In this document: positions 43,678 to 53,249 of the stretch, piece after piece
Layout of the letters: every line of letters begins with the position of its first letter
How positions within the stretch are numbered: the first letter of the stretch is position 1
DNA from: JASLQO01 sp002327525
GTDB lineage: Bacteria > Pseudomonadota > Gammaproteobacteria > Pseudomonadales > Azotimanducaceae
Length of the DNA stretch: 64,000 nucleotides
Assembly: GCA_030744435.1 (NCBI GenBank)
Contig: JASLQO010000011.1
Location: 219,962 to 283,961, forward strand
Direction: 5' to 3'
Translations under genes and position numbers: made by a program
Notes under the pieces: generated by a model
Database searches by the model: none
What the model was told of the DNA's origin: nothing
Seen by the model: only the letters and a program-made list of their open reading frames with translations

Positions 43678-44624
43678 ATGAAGTATGCCTTGTGATCACT
43701 CCTGGCCGCCGCCTGTGGCCTGTGCGGATTGCTTTTTTGCTTTCCAGGCACAGGGCAGCGCGACCGATGTCTCCAACAGTTACTACATCGCCCCCGACAC
43801 CGTCTATCACAAGGCTGATGGTGTCGAGCTCAAGGTGGATCTGTACCTGCCTTACGCCAACCTCAACGCGGAAGCGAAAACCAACCGGCCAACGCTGATC
43901 TACTTCCATGGCGGTGGTTGGATGGGAGGTAGCAAGGAAGGTTCGTCACTGCGTGTGCTGCCTTATCTCGAAAAGGGCTGGGCGGCCGTCAACGTGCAGT
44001 ACCGTCTCGGGGGCACGGCACTCGCACCCGCCGCCCGCCGTGCAGGACACCCGCTGTGCAGTGTGGTGGGTGATCCGTAACGCGGAGAAGTATGGATTCG
44101 ATACCGAACGTCTGGTCCTGACAGGACGTTTCGCCGGTGGTCACCTGTCGCTGATCACCGGCATGCTCTCCGGCACCGCTGGACTCGACAACCGCTGTCC
44201 CGAGAGCAAAGGCGGCAACGGCACCGACCGCGCGCTCGCCTCCACGCCCGACCTCAACGTGGCGGCCATCGTGAACTGGGCAGGAATAACCGATGTTAAC
44301 GATCTCATCTCGGGACCCAACGCGGTCGGCTACGCAATAACCTGGCTGGGCGGCCAACCGAATTCCGAGGCAAACGCCCGCCAGGTGTCACCGCTGACCT
44401 GGGTGCGCGAAGATCTCCCGCCCATTTTGACCCTGCACGGGAACCGCGATCAGGTAGTGCCCTACGACCACGCGGTGCGCCTGCACGAGGCGCTGGATGA
44501 AGCCAACGTACCGAACCAGCTACATACCATCCAGGGGCGCGAACACTTCGTCGACTTCACGGCAGAAGACATGAAGACAGCGCACAAGGTGATCGATGCG
44601 TTTCTGCTGAAACACCTGAACTAG
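43678..44624 (+). pseudogene. Alpha/beta-hydrolase (BD-FAE/carboxylesterase-like), inactivated
   Basis: ATG 43678 starts a signal-peptide-like MKYAL then TGA. One frame over come YYIAPDTVYHKADGVELKVD, LIYFHGGGWMGGSKEG (oxyanion HGGGW) and VNVQYRLGG. Near 44030 a shift leads to WWVIRNAEKYGFDTERLVLT, then GRFAGGHLSL, where the family has G-x-S-A-G-G: the nucleophile Ser is Phe. Catalytic Asp (HGNRDQVVPYDHA) and His (GREHFVDF) are present. So at least two frame lesions and loss of the nucleophile. Confidence 0.8.
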
Positions 44625-46279
44625 CCCCCGTTCACGGTGCTGTTCCAGATGGGAGAAGACCATGCGCGCTCCCGGATACTCTCCTGTACCTCACCGGTTT
44701 CGCTACGCCACCTGGGTGTGGCCTGCTCCAGGACGCGCGCGTACCACAACGCCGGCTGCTCCGGCGCGATGTCGCCGTCCTCGAATCGGGCGCACACGCT
44801 GGCCGCGCCCGCGTCACCGGTGCGCACCGTGCGGATGGTCTGCTGAGTCTTGCCCCCCGCCACGAACAGCTTGACGATATCGACGCGTGCCAGCGGCGTG
44901 TGGTCTTTCAGAGCACGCACGTAGAACACGGGGGCGTCCCGGCCGCGCGATAATGTTCCGCCCATGACCACGGTGTCGTCCGGCATGCCGTCGCTGGCGC
45001 ACCAATCGCCCGGCTCACGCGTGGCGAACACCTCCAGTTGGATTCGGGGACCGCTGGTGGCATAGGTCTCACGGCGCTCGAGCGCGGCGAAGATTGCCTC
45101 ACGTGTATTTTCGCGAACCCAGACCGCCGCCAGGCCACCGGGATTGTTGACCGCCAACTGGTGACGCGTCGCACCGGGAGTATCCATGCGCCCGACGTGC
45201 CCGCGCCAGCCACGCTCCTCGACATCTCCCGGGCGTCCATCGTGCGTGTCCGTCGAGCCAATGAAGCCGAGCCTCAGCGGATTGGGTGCACCCGCGAGGG
45301 AGGCGAGTAAACCCTTTGAGAGCGCCTGACGCGCATATCCAGATGCCACACGCGCGTGATCGCCGGGCGTGAGCGTCCCTTTACCGATCAGCGGTGTCGG
45401 CAGGCGAATCTCGAATGCACACGCCTCGTCGGTGAAACCGGCCCCGGGGTAGCACTCGCTTTGTCCCTTGTGCTGGTGTATCTCCATCACACGCTCGTAG
45501 TTACGGCGCAGTTCGAGTTCCCGTGCATCCAGCGTTTCGACACCGAACGTCACACCCATGCCGAGATTCGGATTGTGCGCAATGGCCAACACGTCGCAGC
45601 CATTCTCCGGCCGGCAGCGCTGGGCCAGCGCCCGCCACATGTCCGCGGCGTGGGGCTCATCGATTGCGTTGACGGGCACACGGGGCACCGTGCTGCTCGC
45701 ATAGATCAGATTGCGATGCAGGTGCAGGTCGCCTGGCGTGGCGCTCCATTCATTGGCGACAAACGCCGTGAACTCGCAGGGCTCGTTGGCTGACTCGGCT
45801 GCTTCGATGGTGCGAGACCAGAGATCGAGTTGCGCGGCCCGGCAATCTCCACCTTCAACAGCGCACACCGGTGGCACCTGGCCGGCGAGTGCCGGCAGGA
45901 AAAAGCGTGTGAATCCATCCCTCGAACGACCATCGCTCACTGCTTCGAATGCCTCACAGTACTCGTGCTCGATCTGCTCACTGGCGCACAGCCCCATGAC
46001 ACCGAAGTTCTCCGCATGATCGGTCACCGCCGCAAAGTCCAGCGGACGCGCCAGCGCGTGCTGCGCACCATCAATCAGCGTGCGCGGCGCTCCCTTCGCG
46101 AAACGGTAAGCGGCCGCGGGATCGACGCGTGCTCCGAACGCGTATGCGTCCATGGAGAATCCGGTGTGGATGTGCAGATCACCCCACAACACCTGCCTGC
46201 CGCTGTACTGGCACTGATCGGCCATGGCCGTGTGCGTCAGAATCAATAATGTCGTCGCCAGTAGATGTCTCGCCGTCAT
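44621..46279 (-). CDS. DUF3604 domain protein, exported
   Basis: 552 aa. Signal peptide MTARHLLATTLLILTHTAMA. Then the DUF3604 features: LWGDLHIHTGFSMDAYAFGA, DFAAVTDHAENFGVMGLC, VANEWSATPGDLHLHRNLIY, VMEIHQHKGQSECY, GFIGSTDTHDGRPGDVEERG and ALERRETYATSGPRIQLEVF. The H-x-H and D-H sites look like PHP-type metal hydrolases. Function unproven; often beside secreted hydrolases, as here. Third gene of a minus-strand operon after a cyclase and an amidohydrolase. Its last 4 bases overlap the convergent dead hydrolase. Confidence 0.85.
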   Translation of the reverse strand: MTARHLLATTLLILTHTAMADQCQYSGRQVLWGDLHIHTGFSMDAYAFGARVDPAAAYRFAKGAPRTLIDGAQHALARPLDFAAVTDHAENFGVMGLCASEQIEHEYCEAFEAVSDGRSRDGFTRFFLPALAGQVPPVCAVEGGDCRAAQLDLWSRTIEAAESANEPCEFTAFVANEWSATPGDLHLHRNLIYASSTVPRVPVNAIDEPHAADMWRALAQRCRPENGCDVLAIAHNPNLGMGVTFGVETLDARELELRRNYERVMEIHQHKGQSECYPGAGFTDEACAFEIRLPTPLIGKGTLTPGDHARVASGYARQALSKGLLASLAGAPNPLRLGFIGSTDTHDGRPGDVEERGWRGHVGRMDTPGATRHQLAVNNPGGLAAVWVRENTREAIFAALERRETYATSGPRIQLEVFATREPGDWCASDGMPDDTVVMGGTLSRGRDAPVFYVRALKDHTPLARVDIVKLFVAGGKTQQTIRTVRTGDAGAASVCARFEDGDIAPEQPALWYARVLEQATPRWRSETGEVQESIRERAWSSPIWNSTVNGG

Positions 46280-46297
46280 CGCAACTCCCCCATCAGG

Positions 46298-48004
46298 CTA
46301 CTGTGCGGAATACACCTGCTCCCCGTCGATCCACGTGCTGGTGATGCGCATCTCGTGCAACGAGGTGATGGGTACATCGAACGGATTTGTGCGCGTGACG
46401 AAGAAATCTGCCCGCATACCTGGCTCCAGCGAACCCACCTCGTTCCGGTGGCCCATCATGCGCGCACCGTTACCCGTGAACAGTTCGAACGCCTCACGAA
46501 GCGTAATGCGCTGATTCTCACCCAGCGCCCGCTCGCTGCCTCCTGGCATCTGTCTGGTGACCAGCGTTTCCATGGCAAGCCACGGGTTGACCGAGGGCAC
46601 CACCGACCAGTCTGAACCCACGACCACCAGGGCTCCGGTGTCGATGGCATCGCGAATCGGCACCCAACGTCGCATACGTTCATCTCCAACCGCGCGGCGT
46701 ACATCCACCGCGGCCATCGGCGTCGGATACCAGATGTAGGGTGAGAATTCCCAACCGAGCTGTGCCGTGATCGCACGCGGAATGTCCGCGCTATCGACGA
46801 AGGTGCTATGCCCCACGTGGTGGATGGGACCCCCGAAGCCATTGCGCGCCCGCGCAGCCGCAACCGCGTCGATGGCCGCCCGAACCGCCCCGTCGCCCGC
46901 CGCATGAAACTTGATGTGCAACCCCTGACGGTCGAAGCGTGCCACAGCCTCTTCCAGCACGGCCTGAGGAATCAACAACATGCCCCGCTCGGCGGTGCCC
47001 TCGTAAGGTTGGAGCATCGCACCCGTGTGGCTCTCTGTCGGCACGCCATCCATGAAGATCTTCACGCAATCGGGCCGGAAACGCGGCTGTGCGTAACGAT
47101 GCCTCTTTTCTATGAGCTGCTCCGACAACGCACTGAGTTCGTTACCTGGCGGCGACCATACAATGCAACCACGCACGCGTTGCCTGATTAGCCCCTCCGC
47201 GGATAACGCCGAGAGCGGCTCGAGGTCACCCCGGCGTACACTGGCCACCGTGTAGGACGTGATCCCGTAGGAGAGCATCTCCTGCGACGCCCATACGAGA
47301 GCCTGTCTTCGCACGTTAAGCGAAGGCGCAGGGATCACCGCACGTACCAGCCGTTCGGCGCTTTCGCGTAGCACCCCGGTGGGTTCGCCTTGCGCATCCC
47401 TGTCGATGCGCCCACCCTGCGGATCGGGTGTATCCGCCGATATACCCGCCAGTAGCAGCGCGCGTGAATTCACCCACAGGCTGTGATGCGCCTCGTCGGT
47501 GAGCGCCACCGGGTTGTCAGGCGCAACGGCATCCAGAAAAGTACTGTTCTGCTCACCTTCGCCAAACACCGCACCAACCCAGTTACCTCCCACAATCCAC
47601 TCACCAGCCTGTGCCCGATTCGCACATTCCGCCACCGCCGCGGTGATGATCTGTCGGGATGCACCGGCGGGAAACCCGCAGCTGTTCTGCTCGAGTCCGG
47701 CGAACATGGGGTGCACGTGAGAGTCGTGCAGCCCCGGGAACACCGCCTGCTGCTTCAGATCCAACACTTCTGTGCCATGTTCCACGAGCTTCTCCACAGC
47801 CGCGTTGCTACCGAGAGCGACGATGAGGCCGTCACGTACCGCCATGGCCTGCATCCAGCCGTCAGGCGTGTACACCTGAGCGTTCACCAACAGCAGATCC
47901 AGCCCGCCGTCTTCCGGTGCGGCGTGCGTGAGTGCAGCACAAAACCAGGAAACCCCCACGAGCATTCGCCGCACACTGGGGCGGGTATGAGATGTATCTC
48001 GCAT
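46298..48004 (-). CDS. Exported amidohydrolase (YtcJ-like)
   Basis: 568 aa. N-terminus has Arg-rich start then SWFCAALTHA as export signal. Domain: LLLVNAQVYTPDGWMQAMAV, AVFPGLHDSHVHPMFAG with metal-binding His-x-His, LWVNSRALLLAG, FMDGVPTESHTGAMLQPYEG, HIKFHAAGDGAVRAAIDAV, VVVGSDWSVVP and the end GSLEPGMRADFFVTRTNPFD. Hydrolyses an amide or related bond; targets unknown. Starts two bases after the cyclase stop, so same transcript; 18 bases before the DUF3604 gene. Confidence 0.87.
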   Translation of the reverse strand: MRDTSHTRPSVRRMLVGVSWFCAALTHAAPEDGGLDLLLVNAQVYTPDGWMQAMAVRDGLIVALGSNAAVEKLVEHGTEVLDLKQQAVFPGLHDSHVHPMFAGLEQNSCGFPAGASRQIITAAVAECANRAQAGEWIVGGNWVGAVFGEGEQNSTFLDAVAPDNPVALTDEAHHSLWVNSRALLLAGISADTPDPQGGRIDRDAQGEPTGVLRESAERLVRAVIPAPSLNVRRQALVWASQEMLSYGITSYTVASVRRGDLEPLSALSAEGLIRQRVRGCIVWSPPGNELSALSEQLIEKRHRYAQPRFRPDCVKIFMDGVPTESHTGAMLQPYEGTAERGMLLIPQAVLEEAVARFDRQGLHIKFHAAGDGAVRAAIDAVAAARARNGFGGPIHHVGHSTFVDSADIPRAITAQLGWEFSPYIWYPTPMAAVDVRRAVGDERMRRWVPIRDAIDTGALVVVGSDWSVVPSVNPWLAMETLVTRQMPGGSERALGENQRITLREAFELFTGNGARMMGHRNEVGSLEPGMRADFFVTRTNPFDVPITSLHEMRITSTWIDGEQVYSAQ

Positions 48005-48006
48005 GA

Positions 48007-48945
48007 TCAGCGAATCGCCACCGGATTGATGACCGCCTGCACGGCGCCTACGAAGCGCGGCTGCCCGAGTACGAACAGAAATTCACTTACGCCATCGGCC
48101 GCAAGACCCCGGGTGTCCATGTTCTCCAGGATATACACGCCGTTTTTTGCCAGCAGTTCGGGGTGCACCGGGAAAGCCAGCGTCTCATCTTCCGATGGCA
48201 GCACCTCCACAGCCCACGAGTCGGATCCCACCGCCACCACACCGAGACCCGCTAGATAACGGGCGCCATCTACACCGAGGCCCGGCTCTCCCGCCATGAA
48301 GGCCGCCGCGTCGTCATCCGCCACGTTGAGCCAGCCGGTATGGAACAGCACCACATCTCCCGATTCAATGGCCACGCCCTGTGCTTTCGCCGCCGCCTTG
48401 ATCTCGGCGCTGTTAAATACAGTGCCTGCCGGAAGCACGGCTTTACCCATGTGCCTGGCAATATCCAGCATTACGCCTCGCGTGACGATGGGCGGTAGTT
48501 CGTGAATGGAGAGCTTGGTGAGACCCGATGGCGTGACGAAGTCGCTCGCGCGATTGCCGTTATAGTAGACATGCTCGATACCCATGTGGCCGAGCCCGTC
48601 TATCTGACTGCCGATACCCATCCACAGGTTCATCAGGTCGTCATTGCCGGTTGCGCGATTGGCGCCGAGCGGCGTACCCATGCCATCGTCGAGCTGCAGG
48701 ATGGTCATGGAATAGGTACGCGGTGAGTACGCGGGCGATTCCCGTCCCGTCTCCACCCCGAGTCGGTACGTCTTGCCCTTGGTCACGAGCCTTGCCGCCT
48801 GCACCACTTTTTCATGCGACAGGTTGTTGATAGCGCCCAGCGTATCCTCCGCACCGTATCTGGACGGATACCAGTCGTCGGCCTGCGCGAGACCAGATAC
48901 CAAGGCGAAGACCGCGAGGCCCCCGCACAAACAGAATCTCATCAT
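48007..48945 (-). CDS. Cyclase-family (PF04199) protein, exported
   Basis: 312 aa, signal peptide MMRFCLCGGLAVFALVSGLA. Core: MGIGSQIDGLGHMGIEHVYY, where the usual HxGTHxDxxxH metal motif of kynurenine-formamidase-like cyclases appears as GSQIDGLGH; RGVMLDIARHMG, SGDVVLFHTGWL, SDSWAVEVLP. This subgroup with Gln instead of His is widespread. Likely a metal-dependent hydrolase of a cyclic or formylated substrate in the periplasm. First gene of the operon 48945-44621. Confidence 0.85.
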   Translation of the reverse strand: MMRFCLCGGLAVFALVSGLAQADDWYPSRYGAEDTLGAINNLSHEKVVQAARLVTKGKTYRLGVETGRESPAYSPRTYSMTILQLDDGMGTPLGANRATGNDDLMNLWMGIGSQIDGLGHMGIEHVYYNGNRASDFVTPSGLTKLSIHELPPIVTRGVMLDIARHMGKAVLPAGTVFNSAEIKAAAKAQGVAIESGDVVLFHTGWLNVADDDAAAFMAGEPGLGVDGARYLAGLGVVAVGSDSWAVEVLPSEDETLAFPVHPELLAKNGVYILENMDTRGLAADGVSEFLFVLGQPRFVGAVQAVINPVAIR

Positions 48946-49021
48946 GGTTCTTCCTCCTCTTATTCAGCAGTGAGCATAGCTGTTCACGAGCGAGAATTTC
49001 ACCCACACTTGGACCCACGAA

Positions 49022-49613
49022 TTGAGAACGCGAGAATCGACCTCGGCCGACAGCAACCCTACCCGATCGGAACTGATCGCCCGTGCACGGGATATCGCCC
49101 CCATTCTCGAACGAACCGCGGCAGACCCAGAGAGGCAGCGCACTCTGTGTTCCGAGGCCGTGACCGCGTTGCTCGATTCGGGCCTGACGGGCCTGTCGAG
49201 CCCGCTCGAGGTCGGCAGTTTCGATGCCGATTACGTGACTCAGGTCGACGTGATGATCGAACTCGCAAGGGCCGACATGTCCGGTTGCTGGACTATGATG
49301 ATCGGAACGAGTGTCACGGCATTGCTGGCATGCGGCCTCCCTGAACAAGGGTTGCTGGAAGTCTTCGATGGCTCGCGCCTGCCCGGCGAAAGCACCCCAG
49401 TTAACCGGCCGCGTTCGCGCCGTGTGTGCTCTTGCCACCGAGCAGTCATTCGACATCGGCAATCGGGCACTGCGCCAGACCGGTGCGGGCGCGGTGCTGG
49501 ACAGTAACGTACTGCAGCGCATTCACCGCGACCTCAGGGTCTGGGCGCGGCACTTCATGATTTCCGGTATCTCCTACGAGCTGTGCAGACGCTCCCGACT
49601 CGATATCGTTTAA
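49022..49613 (+). pseudogene. Acyl-CoA-dehydrogenase-like flavin monooxygenase (HsaA type), internal deletion
   Basis: N-terminal part: SELIARARDIAPILERTAAD, LDSGLTGLSSPLEVG, and MIELARADMSGCWTMMIGTS, as in two-component flavin monooxygenases/acyl-CoA dehydrogenase-like proteins. At about 49390 the frame changes to VRAVCALATEQSFDIGNRAL, then RQTGAGAVLDSNVLQRIHRD, which is the C-terminal helix bundle of the same family. About half of the protein (the beta domain) is missing. Deletion pseudogene. Confidence 0.75.
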
Positions 49614-50512
49614 CCGTCGCCCGCGCTATCCGCGGGATTTTCGTAGCTCATCTGACTACGAATGCCGAGCGGTCCGAGCGGGACGTACAAATCGAGCAAC
49701 ACACCATCACGATGAATAGTGACCGGCATGTCGTTCACGCTGTTGCTGTCTGCCGCGATGCTCATGATGTCCGAGGCCGAATAGATACGCTGCCCGTCCA
49801 TGCCGATGAGCACGTCTCCCGAGCGTAAACCAATCCGTTGGGCAGGCGAATCCTGCAACACGTCGGTGACGACTACGCGATTAGGGCGACCCGATGCATA
49901 CAGATACTGATCGTACGCATCGTTGCCGTACTCGCTCTCGATGACCTCGCGGATGTCCGGCAGGTCCGACATCGCCTGGCGAAAATCTCGCGAACGTGCT
50001 TCTCCGTCACGCAATGCCTCAAACCGCAGGTTGAGACGCTCGAGCGTCAGGCGGTCCACAGTGGCAACGATGGTGGCAGCCTGTGTGGGCGCCATACCGG
50101 CTGCAACGAGGTTCGCCTGACTCACACCCCCGCGACGCGGTCCCCTGAACGTGGGTGCGGCGTTCTCTTCCCCGGCATCGCTTGCGTCGATTGCGGTATC
50201 TGCCAATTCATCGCCTATCGCGGGCGCGGTTCCGGTCTTATGCTCACGTTCGAGGCGTTGCATCTCCTCTTCCAGTTCACCGAGTGCCATATCCTGACTG
50301 TCGACTCTCATGAGCAGGCCCTGCAGGAGCATCTGCAGTTCCGGCGATGTCTCGCCGGACTGGGCGAGATGCTCGAGCAGATCCGCGGGGGGCGTTCTCG
50401 TCACTTCACCCGTTATCGGCTCGTCCTGCAGCCAGCTCGTTGTCAGCCAGCCCCCGGCGCCGAACGCCAGTGCACCGACGATGAGTAGTAACAGGACGTT
50501 GTTGCGGCTCAT
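49610..50512 (-). CDS. Membrane-anchored PDZ-domain protein
   Basis: 300 aa. Membrane anchor at 5-25 (NVLLLLIVGALAFGAGGW), then a helical, partly coiled region (about 55-100: ELEEEMQRLEREHKTGTAP), a helical block, and a PDZ domain at about 205-290 (VVVTDVLQDSPAQRIGLRSG, DVLIGMDGQRIYSASDIMSI). No protease part. Similar to GspC-like or HtrA-linked PDZ scaffolds; probably a periplasmic adaptor. It has 4 bases in common with the convergent dead monooxygenase. Confidence 0.75.
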   Translation of the reverse strand: MSRNNVLLLLIVGALAFGAGGWLTTSWLQDEPITGEVTRTPPADLLEHLAQSGETSPELQMLLQGLLMRVDSQDMALGELEEEMQRLEREHKTGTAPAIGDELADTAIDASDAGEENAAPTFRGPRRGGVSQANLVAAGMAPTQAATIVATVDRLTLERLNLRFEALRDGEARSRDFRQAMSDLPDIREVIESEYGNDAYDQYLYASGRPNRVVVTDVLQDSPAQRIGLRSGDVLIGMDGQRIYSASDIMSIAADSNSVNDMPVTIHRDGVLLDLYVPLGPLGIRSQMSYENPADSAGDG

Positions 50513-50701
50513 GGTGGCTTGAGACCCTGCGGCGAAAATGGTTTCACGTTCTCATTCTTTTATTCCTTCCACACTCATTTTATAACCGAAGACGACATGC
50601 CACATCACGCACGCTGCATCGCTTGAGACGGTTTCCGAGCGTACATATTCCCCGACACACATCGGTGCTATGGTATCATCCAACTTTCGGGGGGGCAGCA
50701 G

Positions 50702-52006
50702 ATGAAACTACCTGTATGCTCAGCCAGCGCAATTGTAGTGTTACTGCTCTCAGCCTCTGTGTCGCATGCGCAAACCGATGTCTTTCGGGGCGCGCTGATC
50801 TATCCCGTGAGCAGCGCACCTATTGAAAACGGCGTACTGGTGGTGGACAACGGCATGATCACCGCGCTCGGCAGCGACGGGAGTGTTGAGATCCCGAAGG
50901 GTGCAACCGCACACGATGTGAGCGGCAAGGTGCTGATTCCAGGCATGGTGGATACTCACTCCCACATCGGCTCGCCCCAGGGTGGCGACAGCAGTGCGCC
51001 GCTGGCACCGGAGACGCGCTCGCTGGATGCCATCGATATATTCAGCGACGCGTTCTGGCGTGCCCGTGCGGGAGGCATCACCACGCTGAACGTGATGCCG
51101 GGATCGCTCCATTTGATGAGCGGGCAGACCACCTATCTGAAACTGCGCGATGGCGGACGCCGTATCGAGGACTGGCTGTTCTGCACCGATGCCATCAATG
51201 ACGTGTGCGGCAGCATGAAGATGGCCAACGGCACCAATTCCATCAAGGACAAGCCGTTTCCCGGTACGCGCTCGCGTTCGGCAGCTCTGCAGCGTGCGCT
51301 GTTCGTTGAGGGTCAGAACTATCTCGAAAAGCTGGCGAGGAACGACGAGGACCAACCACCTTCGCGTGATCTGCGTTTGGAGGCAATCGCACAAGTGCTC
51401 GCCGGAGAGCGCCGCGTGCAGTTTCACTCCCACCGGCACAACGACATTCTTACCGTATTGCGTCTGGCCAGGGAGTTCGATCTGGATCCCGTGATCCAGC
51501 ACGGCACCGACGCCTGGAAGGTTGCCGGCGAACTCGCCGAAGCCAACATACCCGTATCTCTGACGTTCATCGAATCTCCAGGCGGCAAGGAGGAGGCCCT
51601 TGGCTGGAACATGCGCGCCGGCGTGATTCTCGCCGAGGCAGGCGTGGATGTGAGTTTCAACACGGACGACTACATCCTCGACTCGAGGCGCATGCTGCGC
51701 TACGGCGCGCTGAACGTGCGCTATGGCATGACACCCGCTAGAGCGTTGGAGGCACTGACCCTTGCCGGTGCCCGCGCCCTGCGCCTGGACGACCGGGTGG
51801 GCTCTCTCGAAACCGGCAAGGACGCCGACTTCGTTGTTCTCTCGGGTGATCCGTTCAGCACTTACACGAAAGTGCTCGAGACCTGGGTGGAAGGTAGGCG
51901 GATCTTCGATCGTGCAGATCCGGAGCACGAGAAGTACGCACTGGGAGGCTTCGATGTGTACAACGCCAACAGCCTGCACTCGCACGAGGTAGGGGGCACG
52001 CGATGA
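50702..52006 (+). CDS. Exported amidohydrolase, first of a pair
   Basis: 434 aa. Signal peptide to about SHAQ (residues 1-24). Metal motif GMVDTHSHIGSPQGGDSSAP, with His-x-His; GGITTLNVMPGSLHLMSGQT; RVQFHSHRHNDILTVLRLAR; VIQHGTDAWKVAGELAEANI; DVSFNTDDYILDSRRMLRYG; final GSLETGKDADFVVLSGDP. Related to imidazolonepropionase-like amidohydrolases. Overlaps the next, homologous gene as ATGA. Probably periplasmic; substrate unknown. Confidence 0.87.
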   Translation: MKLPVCSASAIVVLLLSASVSHAQTDVFRGALIYPVSSAPIENGVLVVDNGMITALGSDGSVEIPKGATAHDVSGKVLIPGMVDTHSHIGSPQGGDSSAPLAPETRSLDAIDIFSDAFWRARAGGITTLNVMPGSLHLMSGQTTYLKLRDGGRRIEDWLFCTDAINDVCGSMKMANGTNSIKDKPFPGTRSRSAALQRALFVEGQNYLEKLARNDEDQPPSRDLRLEAIAQVLAGERRVQFHSHRHNDILTVLRLAREFDLDPVIQHGTDAWKVAGELAEANIPVSLTFIESPGGKEEALGWNMRAGVILAEAGVDVSFNTDDYILDSRRMLRYGALNVRYGMTPARALEALTLAGARALRLDDRVGSLETGKDADFVVLSGDPFSTYTKVLETWVEGRRIFDRADPEHEKYALGGFDVYNANSLHSHEVGGTR

Positions 52007-53217
52007 GACGATTGACAGCGATTCTCCTCGCGCTCGCGATGAGTCCGTGCCTTTGGGCGGGTGACCTCGCCGTGCGCGGTGAGACCCTGTACACCATGGC
52101 GGGCGAGCCCATCCGCGACGGTGTGGTGCTCATTCGCGACGGCCGTATTCGCAAGGTAGGCCCGGCTTCCCGGGTGCACATCCCGGATGGTGTAACAACG
52201 CTGGAGGCAAAGGTGGTGACACCGGGGCTCGTGGACGCACACTCCACGGTTGGCCTCTCCGGCGTGTATGGCGCTCGTGCGGGACAGGTGCACGATCAGG
52301 ACCAGCTCGAGAAGACCGAACCCGTACAGCCCATGCTCCGGCCGGTTGATGCCTACAACGCGAGCGATCCGTTGATCGAGTGGGTACGCCAGTTTGGTGT
52401 CACCACTCTGCATACGGGCCACGGTCCCGGTGCCGTGATCAGCGGACAGACGATGATTGTGAAGCCCCGGGGGCGTACGCCGGAGGACGCACTGGTGGAA
52501 GAAGCGACCGCGATTGCCATTACGCTGGGGCCATCGGTTTCGGCGAACTACGAAACACCTGGTACGCGTGCCAAATCCGTGGCAATGCTGCGCACGGCCC
52601 TCGTGGAGGCGCAGGCGTATCGCACCAAGCGCGATGACGACGACAAACCCGCCGGACGCGACCTGAAACACGAGTCGCTCCTGCGGCTGCTGGACGGTGA
52701 GCTGAAAGCGATGATCACCGCTCATCGCGTCACCGACATCGCGGCGGCATTGCGGCTGAAGGAAGAGTTTGATCTCGATTTGATTCTCGACGGCGCCTCG
52801 GAGGCCTATCTGTTGACCGACGAGTTGTTGGAAGCGGCAGTTCCCGTGCTGCTGCACCCACCCATGATGCGGGCAGCGAGAGAGACGGAGAACGCCACCA
52901 TCGAGAGCGGCCGTCTATTGGCTGAGGCCGGCGTGCCGTTTGCCATTCAGACCGGTTTCGAGAGCTATGTGCCGAAGACCCGCATACTACTGTTTGAAGC
53001 TGCCATCGCCGCGGCGCACGGGCTCGGCCTGGAGCGAGCGCTGGAAGCCGTAACCATCGCGCCGGCGCGCATCCTGGAAGTCGATCACCGGGTGGGGTCG
53101 CTCGAGAAGGGCAAGGACGGCGACCTGGTGCTGTTCGACGGCGACCCGTTCGAATACACCAGCCACGCGTGTACCGTGGTAATCGAGGGCGAGGTCGTGA
53201 GTGAGGAGTGCTGGTGA
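52003..53217 (+). CDS. Exported amidohydrolase-like protein, second of a pair
   Basis: 404 aa. Signal peptide MRRLTAILLALAMSPCLWAG. Same architecture as its neighbour: GLVDAHSTVGLSGVYGARAG, where the second His of the metal motif is Thr; VRQFGVTTLHTGHGPGAVIS; AMITAHRVTDIAAALRLKEE; ATIESGRLLAEAGVPFAIQT; final GSLEKGKDGDLVLFDGDPFE. The gene pair with one member lacking the His-x-His is a recurring arrangement in amidohydrolases of the 'HutI-like' kind, and could be a heterodimer or a catalytically different subunit. Confidence 0.82.
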   Translation: MRRLTAILLALAMSPCLWAGDLAVRGETLYTMAGEPIRDGVVLIRDGRIRKVGPASRVHIPDGVTTLEAKVVTPGLVDAHSTVGLSGVYGARAGQVHDQDQLEKTEPVQPMLRPVDAYNASDPLIEWVRQFGVTTLHTGHGPGAVISGQTMIVKPRGRTPEDALVEEATAIAITLGPSVSANYETPGTRAKSVAMLRTALVEAQAYRTKRDDDDKPAGRDLKHESLLRLLDGELKAMITAHRVTDIAAALRLKEEFDLDLILDGASEAYLLTDELLEAAVPVLLHPPMMRAARETENATIESGRLLAEAGVPFAIQTGFESYVPKTRILLFEAAIAAAHGLGLERALEAVTIAPARILEVDHRVGSLEKGKDGDLVLFDGDPFEYTSHACTVVIEGEVVSEECW

Positions 53218-53249
53218 CCTGATCCGGGAGAAAGCAGGTGTAAAGCAGG

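Noticed and set aside
43678..43760. In-frame TGA shortly after the start of the alpha/beta hydrolase as a recoding site
   Set aside because: It lies in the signal peptide, the reading frame changes right after it, and the gene has other lesions.
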